From positions 1 through 6,728 of the forward strand of contig WLGZ01000055.1 in assembly GCA_009702945.1 (NCBI GenBank): a stretch of 6,728 nucleotides of DNA, written 5' to 3'. Shown here one piece after another: positions 6,291-6,728 of the stretch. Numbering within the stretch: position 1 is the stretch's first letter; each line of letters starts with the position of its first letter. Below the pieces are notes generated by a model. That model searched no databases. It had not been told where the DNA came from and saw only the letters and a program-made list of their open reading frames with translations. The translations under genes and the position numbers were made by a program. This DNA comes from Actinomycetota bacterium (lineage in GTDB: Bacteria; Actinomycetota; Actinomycetes; S36-B12; UBA5976).

Positions 6291-6728
6291 TTAGCGGGCT
6301 AAGCCTTTAGAAAGTGCCTGCGCTAACGCCTTCGCGCCAGCTGCGCCATCCTTCTTGATCGCAGTAACAAATGCGCTACCTACGATTACGCCATCTGCAT
6401 ACTGGGCAATCTCATGAGCCTGTTCTGGTGTGGAAACACCAAGGCCAACAGCTACTGGCAGATCGCTATGTCGTCGGACTTTTGCCACGAGTCCTTCAAT
6501 CGCATCTGAAATCGAAGTGCGTGCGCCGGTAACTCCCATTACGGCGCCGGCATAGATGAAGCCTGTAGTTGCGTTTGCGACTTTTGCAATTCGTTCGTCG
6601 GAACTGGAAAGTGCAACCAAGAAAACTCGATCAACATCATGTGAATGAGTTGCCAAAATGCAGTGTTCGGCTTCTTCTGGAGTTAGGTCAGGTGTAAGAA
6701 AGCCAACAACACCAGCAGCATGGAAGGC
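6291..6728 (-). CDS. trpA: Tryptophan synthase alpha chain (C-terminal part)
   Basis: The gene enters from the right edge in frame; 145 residues and the TAA stop are visible, a little over half of a normal 260-270-residue TrpA. The enzyme splits indole-3-glycerol phosphate into indole and glyceraldehyde 3-phosphate, passing indole to TrpB. The visible part begins AFHAAGVVGFLTPDLTPEEA, the core-strand region with the PDL motif, then DRVFLVALSSSDERI. Next comes loop 6, with GVTGART containing the threonine equivalent to E. coli Thr183. Phosphate-binding glycines follow in VGLGVSTPEQ and in VIVGSAFV (equivalent to Gly234-Ser235). The catalytic glutamate and aspartate lie in the missing N-terminal half. 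A TTG at 6654-6656 could be mistaken for a start, but the frame remains open and homologous up to the edge. A trp operon is expected to the right. Confidence 0.95.
   Translation of the reverse strand, partial: AFHAAGVVGFLTPDLTPEEAEHCILATHSHDVDRVFLVALSSSDERIAKVANATTGFIYAGAVMGVTGARTSISDAIEGLVAKVRRHSDLPVAVGLGVSTPEQAHEIAQYADGVIVGSAFVTAIKKDGAAGAKALAQALSKGLAR

Noticed and set aside
6654..6656. TTG as a real start for a short trpA
   Set aside because: The same frame stays open to the right edge and encodes TrpA-like sequence (AGVVGFLTPDLTPEEA), so the gene is cut by the window and not truncated.
1..6728. Mobile element, CRISPR, toxin-antitoxin or other accessory system
   Set aside because: The genes are packed, conserved and co-oriented; no transposase, direct-repeat array, tRNA or attachment-like repeat was seen on either strand.

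Overview
This window looks like ordinary chromosomal housekeeping DNA from an actinobacterium. All genes are on the minus strand, so they read from the right end of the window to the left. Protein signatures and layout point to Actinobacteria: a single-domain pyruvate kinase with the LQGPKIRLG segment, a membrane-anchored DsbA-like protein next to lgt, and a pyrR-pyrB-pyrC-carA order headed by a PyrR-binding leader. Hand counts of a few lines give a GC content of roughly 45-52%, low for the phylum. A low-GC, compact-genome lineage such as freshwater Nanopelagicales would fit, but that placement is inference. No mobile element, CRISPR array, rRNA, tRNA or foreign-looking insert was seen, and no gene-free stretch exceeds about 100 bases.

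In reading order, the window starts inside trpA (tryptophan synthase alpha chain, C-terminal part only). A gap of about 100 bp follows, holding several dyads and a weak promoter candidate. Next comes a secreted or anchored DsbA-like thiol-disulfide oxidoreductase (GTG start), then after 16 bp lgt (prolipoprotein diacylglyceryl transferase), and after 47 bp pyk (pyruvate kinase, GTG start). A 78-bp gap then carries a leader that matches a PyrR-binding loop and folds over the pyrR Shine-Dalgarno sequence. pyrR, pyrB, pyrC and the first codons of carA follow, joined by start/stop overlaps of 4, 1 and 4 bases.

The genes fall into two functional blocks. The right block (DsbA-like protein plus Lgt) concerns maturation of exported proteins: disulfide formation and lipid attachment. 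The left block is the de novo UMP pathway: carbamoyl phosphate synthesis (carA), aspartate transcarbamoylation (pyrB), ring closure (pyrC) and the regulator PyrR. The leader and the tight overlaps suggest that PyrR controls the whole pyr cluster at translation of its first gene, as known for mycobacteria. The most informative observations are this SD-sequestering PyrR loop, the residue set predicting a potassium-independent pyruvate kinase, the probable second (structural) disulfide in the DsbA-like protein, and the nested inverted repeats upstream of that gene. I see no convincing sign of a novel system.
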